From: an uncultured beta proteobacterium | Lineage (GTDB): Bacteria > Pseudomonadota > Gammaproteobacteria > Burkholderiales > SG8-39 | DNA: 19,229 nucleotides | Assembly (NCBI GenBank): GCA_902826155.1 | Contig: CADEDU010000106.1 | Location: 1 to 19,229, forward strand | Reading direction: 5' to 3' | Shown here: in pieces, positions 1 to 7,571 of the stretch | Layout of the letters: each line of letters begins with the position of its first letter | Position numbering within the stretch: the first letter of the stretch is position 1 | Notes under the pieces: model-generated | Databases searched by the model: none | What the model was told of the DNA's origin: nothing | Seen by the model: only the letters and a program-made list of their open reading frames with translations | Program-made: the position numbers and the translations under genes

Positions 1-1438
1 TTTCCATCGCAGCATGCAATGGTGCCACGGACGCTTCGGCACGCTCGAAGTTTTCACGCAGCGTGGCGAACTCCGCGCCGATCTGCCGCAGGATCGAGGC
101 CTCGTCGATGCGGGTGAGCCGGCCTTCGTGCATCACCACCTGACCATCGACCATCACGAAGCCGAGGCTCGCGCCGCGCTCGGCGTACACCAGCTGGCGC
201 ACCGGGTTCGACAGCGGCACGAACGGGATCGATTCGAGCCGGAACGCCGCGAGATCGGCGGTCTTGCCCACGGCAATCGAGCCCAGGCGCTGGTCCAGTC
301 CGAGTGCTTTGGCACCGCCGATCGATGCGGCGCGCAACGCCTCGGTCGCGGTGAGCCATCGCCGGTAGTCGCTATTGCGGATCTTGCCCAGGCCTGCAGC
401 GGCGCCGGCCGCATTCAGAATGTTCGTGCTGAACGTCGAGCAGCAGCCGTCGGTGCCCATGCTCACATTCACGCCGGCATCGAGCAGCGCGCGCACCGGC
501 GCGACGCCCGATCCGAGCATCAGGTTCGACCATGGGTTGTGCTGGGCGGTGGCGCCGCTTGCGGCAATCATGTCGATCTCGCGCGGATTGAGCCACGTCG
601 TGTGAATGAGCGTGGTCCTCGGTTTGAGGAAACCGAGCGCATGCAGATGCGCCACCATCGTCTTGCCGTAGAGCTGCTGTCCGGTGACCACCTGCAGACG
701 GGTTTCCTGCACGTGCGTGATCACCGGCAGATCGACTTCATCGGCGGTGCGACGGATCGCGCCGAGAAACTCCGGCGTGCAGCGCATCGGTGCCGAAGCG
801 GACGCGATCACCGAGACGCGGTGGGTGGAAGGATGGCGCTCGCGACTGAGTGCGCGCGTAGTCGCGAGAATCTCGTCGGGGTCGGGCCGCGGCAAGGCGC
901 GCAACTGCGCCAGCAGCGCCGCCGGCATGTGCTGCTCCACGAACGGAAAGTTGTCGACCACCGCGCGATTCATCATGGCGAAGCCGACGAACGCGCGGAT
1001 GCCGAGGTCTTCGTAGGCCTGCAGCGCCGCGTCGATAACGATGCGATTGACCGACGCGCCGAGCGTGATGTCGTCGACCACCGCAGTGGCGCCGGATCGG
1101 AGCGATTCGATCGCCGAGATCATCGTGCGCAGATACGCCTGGCGCCAGGTGAGCGGCACCGGCACCGGCGTACGCACGTAGTGCATCCACAGTTCGAGCG
1201 GCAGATTCTCGGTGCGACCTTTCTGGAAATTCTCGTGCGAATGAAAGTGGCTGTTGAACAGGCCGGGCACGAGCAGATGGCGATCGAGCGCGATCACCTC
1301 GTCGGCGTCGTGCACTGTGCCGGCCGGTTCGATCGCGGCGATCTGCCCGTCGGCGATCAGCACGTCGCGCGGCTGGCCGTCGAATGCGAACGCATCGCCC
1401 AGCAGCGGTTGCACGCCGCGCAACACGGTTCGAGTCAT
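1..1438 (-). CDS. Amidohydrolase (cytosine deaminase / ATZ-TRZ-like), 3' end cut off by window edge
   Basis: Read on the minus strand, the frame stays open from the ATG at 1438 to position 1, giving 479 codons with no stop, so the gene is partial at its C terminus. Metal and catalytic residues of the amidohydrolase superfamily are all visible: HxH at residues 64 and 66 (FNSHFHSHENF), H242 and E245 in THVQET, H279 in LIHTTWLN, and D330 in MGTDG. This set is typical of the ATZ/TRZ and cytosine/guanine deaminase branch, which hydrolyses C-N bonds of N-heterocycles in the cytoplasm with one divalent metal. A GGGAG ribosome site (1447-1451) lies 8 nt before the ATG. The start overlaps the stop of the upstream amidohydrolase in an ATGA arrangement, suggesting translational coupling. 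The substrate cannot be read from sequence. The family call is firm; the exact reaction is open. Confidence 0.9.
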   Translation of the reverse strand, partial: MTRTVLRGVQPLLGDAFAFDGQPRDVLIADGQIAAIEPAGTVHDADEVIALDRHLLVPGLFNSHFHSHENFQKGRTENLPLELWMHYVRTPVPVPLTWRQAYLRTMISAIESLRSGATAVVDDITLGASVNRIVIDAALQAYEDLGIRAFVGFAMMNRAVVDNFPFVEQHMPAALLAQLRALPRPDPDEILATTRALSRERHPSTHRVSVIASASAPMRCTPEFLGAIRRTADEVDLPVITHVQETRLQVVTGQQLYGKTMVAHLHALGFLKPRTTLIHTTWLNPREIDMIAASGATAQHNPWSNLMLGSGVAPVRALLDAGVNVSMGTDGCCSTFSTNILNAAGAAAGLGKIRNSDYRRWLTATEALRAASIGGAKALGLDQRLGSIAVGKTADLAAFRLESIPFVPLSNPVRQLVYAERGASLGFVMVDGQVVMHEGRLTRIDEASILRQIGAEFATLRENFERAEASVAPLHAAME

Positions 1439-2754
1439 CGTGCGTTCTCCCATAGTCGTTTTGCCACGCGCTGCGCCTCGGCCATGATTGCTTCGCCGTC
1501 GACCAGCGTGGCGCGGCCGTCGCGCACGATGCAGCGACCGTCGACGAACACGTGCTCGACATCGCGACCCTGTGCGGTGTGCACCAGGTTGCCGAGCGGA
1601 TTCGGTGCGGGCTGCAGGTGCGGGCGGCGAAAATCGAGCACCACCAGATCGGCCTTCTTGCCCGCGTGCAGACTGCCCAGTTCGTCGCCCAGGCCCAGGG
1701 CGCGCGCGCCGTTGATAGTCGCCATCGCGAAAACGTGTGCAGGCTGCCAGCCGTCGTCGACACCGCCTGTCTGCACGCGTGCCGTGACCAGCGCCCAGCG
1801 CGTCAGCTCGATCATGTCGGCATGCTGGGTGTCGGTGGCGAGCGTCATGTTGAGCCCTGCAGTCTGCATCTTCGCGGTGGGAGCGAGCCGCCCGGATGAC
1901 GCATTGGCTTTCGGGATGTGCACGACATTGACTCGGCTGCCGGCCATGCGTGTGATGTCGTTGTCGCTCACGTAGATGCAGTGGCCGCAGAGCAGGCGCT
2001 GGTTCAGCAGCCCGACCGCATCGAACACCTCGGCCGAAGTCTTGCCGGTGCGCGCCTTGACGCGCTCGTTCTCGACTTTGCTTTGCGACAAATGCGTGTT
2101 GACGATCGACCGATCTGCTGCCGCGGCAATACGCCGCAGGTACGACTCCGAGCAGGTGTCGGCGGCATGCGCGGCAAATTGCACTGCGATGCGCCCGTTT
2201 TCCGCGCCGTGCCAGCGCTCGTGCATCGCGACGTTTCTGGCCAGCAGGTCATCGCCGATGCCGGCATCGAAGATCCACTGACCGTTGGCCACCGCGCGAA
2301 AGTCGACGTCGTGCAAACGAACGCTGGCGTGTACGCGCAGACCGAGCTTGGCCAATTCGGGCAGGCACGCATCCATGTGCACGAAGTGCTCGCCGATCAA
2401 GGTCGAGCCGAACAGCATGGCCTCCAGCGCACCCAACCGCGTAAGCGCGATCGCGTCGTCCGGCGTGAGATCGGCGGCGTTGGGGATGCCCTTCGTGTAC
2501 GACGGCGCGAAGCCTGAATCGATCGCCACGCCGCGCACCATGTTGAGCGCGCTATGGGTGTGAACGTTGACGAGTCCGGGAATGACGACGCGGCCGGGCA
2601 GATCGAGCACGGCGCGCGCAGGTGGCGCAGCGTCGCCGGCCGCGCCGATCCACGCGATGCGATCGCCGCTGATGCCGATCGCGCCATCGTGAACGACGGG
2701 CCGCTCCAGATCGGCGGTAAGCAGCGTGACGCGGGTGAGCAGAGTGTCTAACAT
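1435..2754 (-). CDS. Amidohydrolase family protein, paralogue of the adjacent downstream gene
   Basis: The product is 439 residues, normal for ATZ/TRZ-type amidohydrolases. The N-terminal beta-sandwich segment (about 1-58) leads into VIPGLVNVHTHS with metal ligands H65 and H67. H221 (NTHLSQSKVENE), H258 (LCGHCIYVSDND) and D308 (LATDTQHAD) fill the remaining metal or catalytic positions, and the C-terminal KKADLVVLDF closes the sandwich. The position three residues after H221, usually Glu in deaminases of this branch, is Gln224, so the mechanism or substrate may differ from the neighbour's. It is first in a two-gene minus-strand operon: its TGA overlaps the next gene's ATG by 4 bp. The ATG at 2754 lies only 29 bp from the divergent deaminase start, so the promoter must be very compact or overlap that gene. 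A guanine, cytosine or triazine-like substrate is possible but unproven. Confidence 0.88.
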   Translation of the reverse strand: MLDTLLTRVTLLTADLERPVVHDGAIGISGDRIAWIGAAGDAAPPARAVLDLPGRVVIPGLVNVHTHSALNMVRGVAIDSGFAPSYTKGIPNAADLTPDDAIALTRLGALEAMLFGSTLIGEHFVHMDACLPELAKLGLRVHASVRLHDVDFRAVANGQWIFDAGIGDDLLARNVAMHERWHGAENGRIAVQFAAHAADTCSESYLRRIAAAADRSIVNTHLSQSKVENERVKARTGKTSAEVFDAVGLLNQRLLCGHCIYVSDNDITRMAGSRVNVVHIPKANASSGRLAPTAKMQTAGLNMTLATDTQHADMIELTRWALVTARVQTGGVDDGWQPAHVFAMATINGARALGLGDELGSLHAGKKADLVVLDFRRPHLQPAPNPLGNLVHTAQGRDVEHVFVDGRCIVRDGRATLVDGEAIMAEAQRVAKRLWENAR

Positions 2755-2783
2755 GAGCCGTCACGATAGTCGGAGCGCGGATC

Positions 2784-2819
2784 ATGGATAACCAAGTGGA
2801 TAACCAAGTGGATCACCAA
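2784..2819 (+). repeat. Three tandem 12-bp units at the 5' end of the deaminase gene
   Basis: The units are ATGGATAACCAA, GTGGATAACCAA and GTGGATCACCAA, differing by one base each from the middle copy. Because the unit is a multiple of three, copy-number change would keep the frame and only lengthen or shorten the N-terminal tail. The tract sits exactly at the start codon, so slippage could also alter initiation. Confidence 0.9.
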
Positions 2820-3263
2820 GCGTTCATGAACCAGGCCCTCGAGCTCGCCAAGGAAGCGATGAACCGCGGCGACTGGCCCGCCGGCGCGGTGGTGGTGAAG
2901 AGCGGGGCGGTGATCGGTCGCGGCAACAACCGGCAGAACACCGGCAACGATCTCATGCTGCATGCGGAGACCGAAGCGCTGCGCGATGCATTCCAGCGGC
3001 AGGGCACGACCGATCTGCGCGGCACCACGCTCTACGCGTCGATGGAACCGTGTCCGATGTGTGCCTGGGCGATGCGCGCCGCCGGGATCAGTCACCTCGT
3101 GCTCGGTGCGCGCCATGCCGACCTGAAACGCACCGACCTGGGGTCGTACTCGGTCGACTCGTTCGCGCAATACGCGGGTTTTCCGCTGCAACTCACGCAG
3201 GGCGTGCTGCACGAGCAGTGTCTGGCACTGCGGCGCGCCTGGGGCAAGGACCAGACGAAGTAG
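2784..3263 (+). CDS. Nucleoside/nucleobase deaminase (CMP/dCMP deaminase fold, GuaD/TadA-like)
   Basis: The 159-residue product has the zinc deaminase signature: HAE at 60-62 (H60 ligand, E62 proton shuttle) and PCPMC at 89-93 (C90 and C93 ligands). DWPAGAVVV (30-38) matches the substrate-side strand before the active site. The family hydrolytically deaminates bases, nucleosides or tRNA adenosine; the SMEPCPMCAWA context resembles guanine/cytosine deaminase-like enzymes more than tRNA-specific TadA, but this is not certain. A GGAG site (2772-2775) sits 8 nt before the ATG at 2784. The first 13 residues come from three 12-bp tandem units (DNQV, DNQV, DHQA) and are not part of the fold; an in-frame ATG at 2826 (residue 15) is an alternative start. 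It is divergent from two amidohydrolases, which suggests a shared N-heterocycle pathway. Confidence 0.92.
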   Translation: MDNQVDNQVDHQAFMNQALELAKEAMNRGDWPAGAVVVKSGAVIGRGNNRQNTGNDLMLHAETEALRDAFQRQGTTDLRGTTLYASMEPCPMCAWAMRAAGISHLVLGARHADLKRTDLGSYSVDSFAQYAGFPLQLTQGVLHEQCLALRRAWGKDQTK

Positions 3264-3312
3264 CTCGGAACCAGGCGGGAGGTACGCGTTCATCGCCGAG
3301 TCAGCCTGCCGA

Positions 3313-4149
3313 TCATCGCATGTGCCTGGAGATGCCTGCCAGGCGCTCCATCACCACGCCCAGCACGATGGTCGCGGCGACCAGCACGCCCGATACGGCG
3401 GCCGCGCGCACATCGAGATTGGCCTCGATGATGTGCCACAACCTGATCGGCAGCATCTCGCTGCGCGCATCCGACAGAAACAGCGAGATCGCGACGTTGT
3501 CGAACGAGGCCATGAACGCGATGAACGCCCCGGCCGCGACGCCGGGCACGATCAGCGGCAGCGTCACCGTGCGAAACGTGAACCACGCGCTCGCACCCAG
3601 GCTGCGTGCGCTTTCGATCATCGCCGCATCCATCTGCACCAGGCTCGCGCTGGTGGTGCGCAGGATGTACGGCGTGGTGATGGCGATGTGGCCGATCACC
3701 AGCGTCGTCATCGACAGACCCTGACCGGTCAGGTTGAACAGCACCAGCAGCGCCAAGCCGAGTGCGAGGGTGGGCAGCATCAGCGGCGACATGAAGATCG
3801 AATCGAGCACGCGCGCCCAGGCGTCGCGCCGACGTGCCAGCGCCATTGCGGCGGCCACGCCCAGCAGCACTGAGATCGCGGTGGCCAGCGCTGCCACCTG
3901 CATGCTGAGCAGCGCCGCGTTCAGGATCTCCGGTGACTCGTTCCACAGCGCCGCATACCAGCGCAACGAATAGCCCTGCGGCGGAAACTTGAGCGAGAAG
4001 CCGTTGGTGAACGAGGTGATGATCACGACCACGGTCGGTGCGATGAGCAGCACCACCGCGATTGCGCCGAGCACGCCGAACACGCCGTAGAACGTCCAGC
4101 GTTCCACGCGCGAGGCGGTGGACTCGATGGCGCGTGCCGACTCAGGCAT
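3313..4149 (-). CDS. ABC transporter permease, PotC/YdcV-like
   Basis: The 278-residue inner-membrane protein has about six hydrophobic segments (about 22-46, 75-105, 115-140, 146-165, 200-222, 248-268). The EAA loop that docks on the ATPase is visible at 179-205 (ESARSLGASAWFTFRTVTLP followed by LIVPGV). This pattern is that of the second permease of spermidine/putrescine-type importers. The start ATG at 4149 has an AAGGGG site (4157-4162) 7 nt upstream and overlaps the end of the preceding permease by 8 bp. It is last in the operon ATPase, permease, permease. Its stop faces the deaminase stop across 49 bp with no visible terminator. The family often carries polyamines but also other small organic cations and bases; the neighbouring deaminating enzymes make a nitrogenous ligand plausible. 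Confidence 0.93.
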   Translation of the reverse strand: MPESARAIESTASRVERWTFYGVFGVLGAIAVVLLIAPTVVVIITSFTNGFSLKFPPQGYSLRWYAALWNESPEILNAALLSMQVAALATAISVLLGVAAAMALARRRDAWARVLDSIFMSPLMLPTLALGLALLVLFNLTGQGLSMTTLVIGHIAITTPYILRTTSASLVQMDAAMIESARSLGASAWFTFRTVTLPLIVPGVAAGAFIAFMASFDNVAISLFLSDARSEMLPIRLWHIIEANLDVRAAAVSGVLVAATIVLGVVMERLAGISRHMR

Positions 4150-4996
4150 GCACGAACCCCTTGCTGCGCCGGCCGATCAGATTCATCAGCGTCACCACCA
4201 CCAGCACCGACACCAGCAGGATCATCGCGATCGTGGCCGCGAACGGATAGTTGTTCGCCTGGATCGCCTGTTGGTAGATGTAGAACGGCATGAACATCTG
4301 CTGGCCGCCGCCCACCAGCGTCTGCGTGAAGAAGGCACTCGCCGCGGGGGCGAACACGAGCAGCGACCCGGCGAGCAGGCCGGGCATGCTGAGCGGCAGC
4401 GTCACCTCGAAGAAGGTGCGCCACTTGCCGGCACCGAGCGCCTCGGAGGCCTGCCGCAGGTTCGGATCGATGTTGGCGAGCGCGGTGATGATCGGCAGCA
4501 CCATCAGCGGCATTTCGATCTGCGCCAGCGCGACCACCACCGCGCCAGGCGTGTAGAGCAGCTTGAGCGGTGCCGCGATCAGGCCGATGCCGAGCAGCAC
4601 CTCGTTGATGATGCCCTGGCGGCCGAGGATCACGACCCATGCGAAGGTACGTACCACCGCGCTGGTGAGCAGCGGCAGCACGATCACCAGGATCAGCACG
4701 CGCTGCAGGGTGCGCGGCGCAAGCGTGTACAGATAAGCGAGCGGATAGCCGATCAGGATCGCCACCACGGTGGTCTTGAGCGCGAGCCACAACGTCAGCC
4801 CGAGCACGCCGAGATTGAAACCGTCGCCGAGAAACTTGACGTACTGCGTGAGACCCATGCCCTTGAGATCGCTGGTCGTGTACAGACTCACGACGCCGAG
4901 CAGCGCGAGCGGCACGAACACGAACACGAGGAAGAACAAGCCGAGCGGCAGCGTGAGCTGCCAGTCGCGGCGGATGGATCCGGTGCCCGCGCTCAT
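4142..4996 (-). CDS. ABC transporter permease, PotB-like
   Basis: The 284-residue protein begins with a short basic tail then a long first helix (about 15-38), followed by further hydrophobic segments near 66-92, 98-124, 142-172, 205-227 and 252-275. The EAA loop lies at 184-206 (SEALGAGKWRTFFEVTLPLS), the contact point for the ATP-binding subunit. It is the first permease of a PotABCD-type importer and would pair with the next gene to form the membrane channel. Its ATG overlaps the ATPase stop by 4 bp (4993-4996) and no separate ribosome site is evident, so its translation probably depends on the upstream gene. Confidence 0.93.
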   Translation of the reverse strand: MSAGTGSIRRDWQLTLPLGLFFLVFVFVPLALLGVVSLYTTSDLKGMGLTQYVKFLGDGFNLGVLGLTLWLALKTTVVAILIGYPLAYLYTLAPRTLQRVLILVIVLPLLTSAVVRTFAWVVILGRQGIINEVLLGIGLIAAPLKLLYTPGAVVVALAQIEMPLMVLPIITALANIDPNLRQASEALGAGKWRTFFEVTLPLSMPGLLAGSLLVFAPAASAFFTQTLVGGGQQMFMPFYIYQQAIQANNYPFAATIAMILLVSVLVVVTLMNLIGRRSKGFVHA

Positions 4997-6081
4997 TGCG
5001 CGAACACGGTCAGCGGCGCACCCGCGTTCACGGCAAGCTTCACCGCCGTGCCGGGCTGGTGCCGTCCGGCCTGTGCGCCGCGCTCGGTGGTGAGTTTGAG
5101 CGGCGTGCCATCGGCCAGTTCCAACTCGTAGACCACCGATGGTCCCAGCGGCAGAATCATGCGAACCGTGGCGGGTACGCCGGCATCGCCGGGTTGGGCG
5201 AAGCGAAAATGTTCAGGCCGTGCAGCCACGGTGACGGCGCCATCGCGAATCGTGGTGCTGCCGGCGGGCAGCGGCAACGCACCGCCGCTGGGGAGTTCGA
5301 CGCGAGTACCGCCGACCAGACGCCCCTTGAGCAGATTCGCGGTGCCGACGAACGTGGCGACGAACAGCGTGCGCGGTACGTCGTAGATATCTTCGGGCGT
5401 GCCGAACTGCTCGACCCGTCCCTGGTTCATCACCGCGATGCGGTCGGCCATCGACAGCGCCTCTTCCTGATCATGCGTGACCATGATCGTGGTGATGTTC
5501 AGCTCGCGCTGCAGGCGCTTCACCTCGATCTGCATGTCCAGGCGCAGGTTCTTGTCGAGCGCACCGAACGGCTCGTCGAGCAGCAGCACCTTGGGACTCA
5601 CTGCGAGCGTGCGTGCCAGCGCGACGCGCTGCTGCTGACCGCCCGAGAGCTCGCGTGGATAGCGTGCGCCGAACGCTTCCATGCGCACCAACGCCAGCAT
5701 GCGATCGACCGTCGCCTCGATCGTGGCGCGATCGGCCCCGCGCGCGCGCAATCCGTAGCCCACATTGGCGCGCACATTCATGTGCGGAAACAGCGCGTAG
5801 TTCTGGAACACGATGCCCGCGCCGCGCTCGTTCGGCGGCAGCGCATCGACCATGTCGCCACCGATCGAAACGTGTCCTTCGGTCTGACGCAGCAAGCCGG
5901 CGATGATCCGCAGCAGCGTGGTCTTGCCGCACCCGCTTGGCCCGAGCAACGCGATCAACTCGCCGGGCGCGATCGCGAGCTGGACGTCGCGCACCGCCTC
6001 GGTGTTGCCGTAGCGATGCAGCACCTGATCGAGTGTGACGCCGACGCCGACGGTCCGGGAAGAGGTGGGCGGGGTGCTCAT
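4993..6081 (-). CDS. ABC transporter ATP-binding protein, PotA-like with C-terminal TOBE region
   Basis: The 362-residue product has a complete nucleotide-binding domain: Walker A GPSGCGKTT (47-55), Q-loop Gln near 93 (VFQNYALFPH), ABC signature LSGGQQQR (145-152), Walker B LLLDEP (166-171) and H-loop H203 (VTHDQEEAL). Residues about 235-362 form a TOBE-like regulatory region, usual for the PotA/MalK/CysA class. The open frame extends upstream to 6447, but that extension is arginine-rich and family-atypical; the ATG at 6081 (MSTPPTSS) puts the conserved fold at the expected distance, though it has no strong ribosome site. It is first in the ATPase-permease-permease operon and energises import from the cytoplasmic side. 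The solute-binding partner is divergently encoded. Confidence 0.93.
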   Translation of the reverse strand: MSTPPTSSRTVGVGVTLDQVLHRYGNTEAVRDVQLAIAPGELIALLGPSGCGKTTLLRIIAGLLRQTEGHVSIGGDMVDALPPNERGAGIVFQNYALFPHMNVRANVGYGLRARGADRATIEATVDRMLALVRMEAFGARYPRELSGGQQQRVALARTLAVSPKVLLLDEPFGALDKNLRLDMQIEVKRLQRELNITTIMVTHDQEEALSMADRIAVMNQGRVEQFGTPEDIYDVPRTLFVATFVGTANLLKGRLVGGTRVELPSGGALPLPAGSTTIRDGAVTVAARPEHFRFAQPGDAGVPATVRMILPLGPSVVYELELADGTPLKLTTERGAQAGRHQPGTAVKLAVNAGAPLTVFAQ

Positions 6082-6252
6082 CGTTGGATTGCGTTGTATT
6101 GTTCGTCGCCGCGCACGATCGCGGTGCGTCGGCGCAGAATATCGCATTCGATTGGTGCTCGTTTTGCCGAGGCGCGGTGCGGCGATGCGCTTCGCTCGTC
6201 GTGCAGGCCCCGCGCAAAAGCGCTCGCTCCGCTCTCTGTAGCAGGTCACATG

Positions 6253-6276
6253 CCCGGTCCGCGCTTCTGGTCCGGG
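6253..6276. repeat. Imperfect inverted repeat in the divergent control region
   Basis: CCCGG at 6253-6257 pairs with CCGGG at 6272-6276; after a T-T mismatch the stem continues with CC/GG and a G-T pair around a CGCTTC loop. It lies about 60 bp before the binding-protein start, so it could be an operator or a 5' leader hairpin. No T-run follows, which argues against a terminator. Confidence 0.5.
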
Positions 6277-6293
6277 AATTGCGATAGCGTCGC

Positions 6294-6311
6294 GCGTCTG
6301 AAGCGTCTCAA
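6294..6311 (+). repeat. 9-bp tandem direct repeat upstream of the binding-protein ribosome site
   Basis: GCGTCTGAA is followed directly by GCGTCTCAA (8 of 9 identical), ending 9 bp before the AAGGAGG site. It could be a direct-repeat operator or chance; nothing else supports a function. Confidence 0.4.
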
Positions 6312-6319
6312 CCACTCCC

Positions 6320-6326
6320 AAGGAGG
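6320..6326 (+). promoter_or_regulatory. Strong ribosome binding site AAGGAGG selecting a GTG start
   Basis: A full AAGGAGG lies 8 nt before the GTG at 6335. The next in-frame ATG is residue 22, inside the export signal, so this site fixes the GTG as the start. Confidence 0.9.
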
Positions 6327-6334
6327 ACAACAAC

Positions 6335-7384
6335 GTGAGCACCGATCTGCAACGACGACGTGTAGTGCAAGGCCTGGGCGCGCTCGGCGCCTCGGGAATG
6401 GTCCCGGGTATCGGCTTCGCGCAGAGCAAGGCGATCTCGGCGACCACCTATCCCGGCGCGTGGGAGTCGGCGCACCGCTCGATCCTGGTGCCTGCATTCC
6501 AGAAAGCGGCCGGGGGCACCACCAACCTGGTGGCTTCGCTGGCGGTCGATACCGTCTCCAAGATCATCGCCGCGCGCGCCAATCCGCCGTATGACGTGAT
6601 CATCCTCGACGAGGGCCCTTACCTCGCAGCGTTGCAGCACGACATCTTCGAGAAGATCCCGACGGCGAAGATGCCCAACCTCAAGCAGATTCCGCAGAAG
6701 TTCATCGACCCGCGCGAGCTGGGCGTATTCGTCTCGGGGCAGATCATCGGCATCGCCTACAACACCGAGAAGATCAAGAAGCCGCCGACATCGTGGAACG
6801 ATCTGTTGAAGCCCGAATACAAGGGGCGCGTCGGGTTGGGCAGCATGGGTTCGACGCTGATGTCGGCGTGGATGGTGGAGATGGCGCGGCTGAATGGCGG
6901 CAGCGAAACGAACATGGAGCCGGCGTTCGCATTCGTGAAGAAGCTGCTGCCCAACGTCGGCGCGGTGGCGGCCAACCCCGGCGCGCTGGCATCGCTGTTC
7001 CAGCAAGGGCAGATCGACATCTCGGTGCACTACAACAACAACGTCGGCGACATGGCGGCCAAGGGCGTGCCGATCGCGCTCACCAAGCCCGATACCGGCT
7101 GGCTGCTGATCCAGAGCACGATGCACATCGTCAAGAACTCGAAGAACCAGGATCTCGCCGCGGCCTACATCAACGCCGCGATCAGCGAGGACGTGCAGAC
7201 CAGGATGGGCGATGCACCGTACTTCATCGCACCGACCAACGAGCGGGTGAAGTTCTCCAAAGGCCTGCAAGCGCAAGCCAAGGACATGGCCGAGTTGCAG
7301 GCGTTCAAGACCGTCGACTGGGCCAAGCTCAACCCGCGCCGGTCCGAGTACATCGATCGGTTCAATCGCGAAGTCAGGGTCTGA
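6335..7384 (+). CDS. ABC transporter periplasmic solute-binding protein, PotD-like, with Tat-like signal
   Basis: The 349-residue protein starts at GTG behind an AAGGAGG site. Its N terminus has three arginines (R7-R9, QRRRVVQG) before a hydrophobic stretch (about 10-27) and a likely cleavage site after GFA (29), resembling a twin-arginine export signal. The mature part fits a type II extracellular binding protein: two lobes, with YDVIILDEGPY (about 85-95), GIAYNTEKI and PTSWNDLLKPEYKGRVG hinge-type segments typical of the PotD/AfuA-like family. It would capture the ligand in the periplasm and deliver it to the divergently encoded permeases. The ligand is unknown: polyamine-like by family, N-heterocycle-like by neighbours. 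The next gene lies 187 bp away, so it is probably transcribed alone. Confidence 0.92.
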   Translation: MSTDLQRRRVVQGLGALGASGMVPGIGFAQSKAISATTYPGAWESAHRSILVPAFQKAAGGTTNLVASLAVDTVSKIIAARANPPYDVIILDEGPYLAALQHDIFEKIPTAKMPNLKQIPQKFIDPRELGVFVSGQIIGIAYNTEKIKKPPTSWNDLLKPEYKGRVGLGSMGSTLMSAWMVEMARLNGGSETNMEPAFAFVKKLLPNVGAVAANPGALASLFQQGQIDISVHYNNNVGDMAAKGVPIALTKPDTGWLLIQSTMHIVKNSKNQDLAAAYINAAISEDVQTRMGDAPYFIAPTNERVKFSKGLQAQAKDMAELQAFKTVDWAKLNPRRSEYIDRFNREVRV

Positions 7385-7556
7385 GAACCGGCTGCACGTC
7401 AACCCCATCCGACGCTTCGGACCGTTCAAGCCCTATAGCGATTCGCGCTGCTGGCAGCTTGCAGTTGTGACCGGTGGCGCGGTTTCGGCCACGTTTTGCC
7501 TGGATTGCGCCCGATGTTCTCGCGATCATCGGTGCACCGCTCCCAGTCCGAAGCAC

Positions 7557-7562
7557 AAGGGG
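7557..7562 (+). promoter_or_regulatory. Ribosome binding site AAGGGG choosing the start of the large membrane protein
   Basis: AAGGGG lies 9 nt before the ATG at 7572. It favours this start, which gives a clean export signal, over the in-frame start at 7467, which would place a cysteine-rich tail before the signal. Confidence 0.7.
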
Positions 7563-7571
7563 TTGACCTCG

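Larger units (their letters stand above)
6082..6334. promoter_or_regulatory. Divergent control region between ABC operon and binding-protein gene
   Basis: This 253 bp gap separates divergent parts of one transporter, so both promoters must lie here or overlap the gene ends. I cannot point to convincing -35/-10 pairs. Visible structure includes an imperfect inverted repeat at 6253-6276 and a 9-bp tandem repeat at 6294-6311. Longer open frames crossing it look like chance high-GC frames. Confidence 0.6.

Noticed and set aside
14..1975. 653-codon plus-strand open frame antisense to the two amidohydrolases
   Set aside because: Composition is His/Arg/Asp-rich without family motifs, while the minus strand encodes two amidohydrolases with complete metal motifs. 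Long antisense frames are common in high-GC DNA.
6082..6447. N-terminal extension of the ATPase frame to 6447
   Set aside because: The added 122 residues are Arg/Pro-rich, run into the binding-protein gene, and are not expected for PotA-like proteins; the ATG at 6081 fits the family.
4118..6594. Long plus-strand frames (337 and 532 codons) across the ABC operon
   Set aside because: They are antisense to clear permease and ATPase genes, rich in Arg, His and Gln, and have no recognisable domain.
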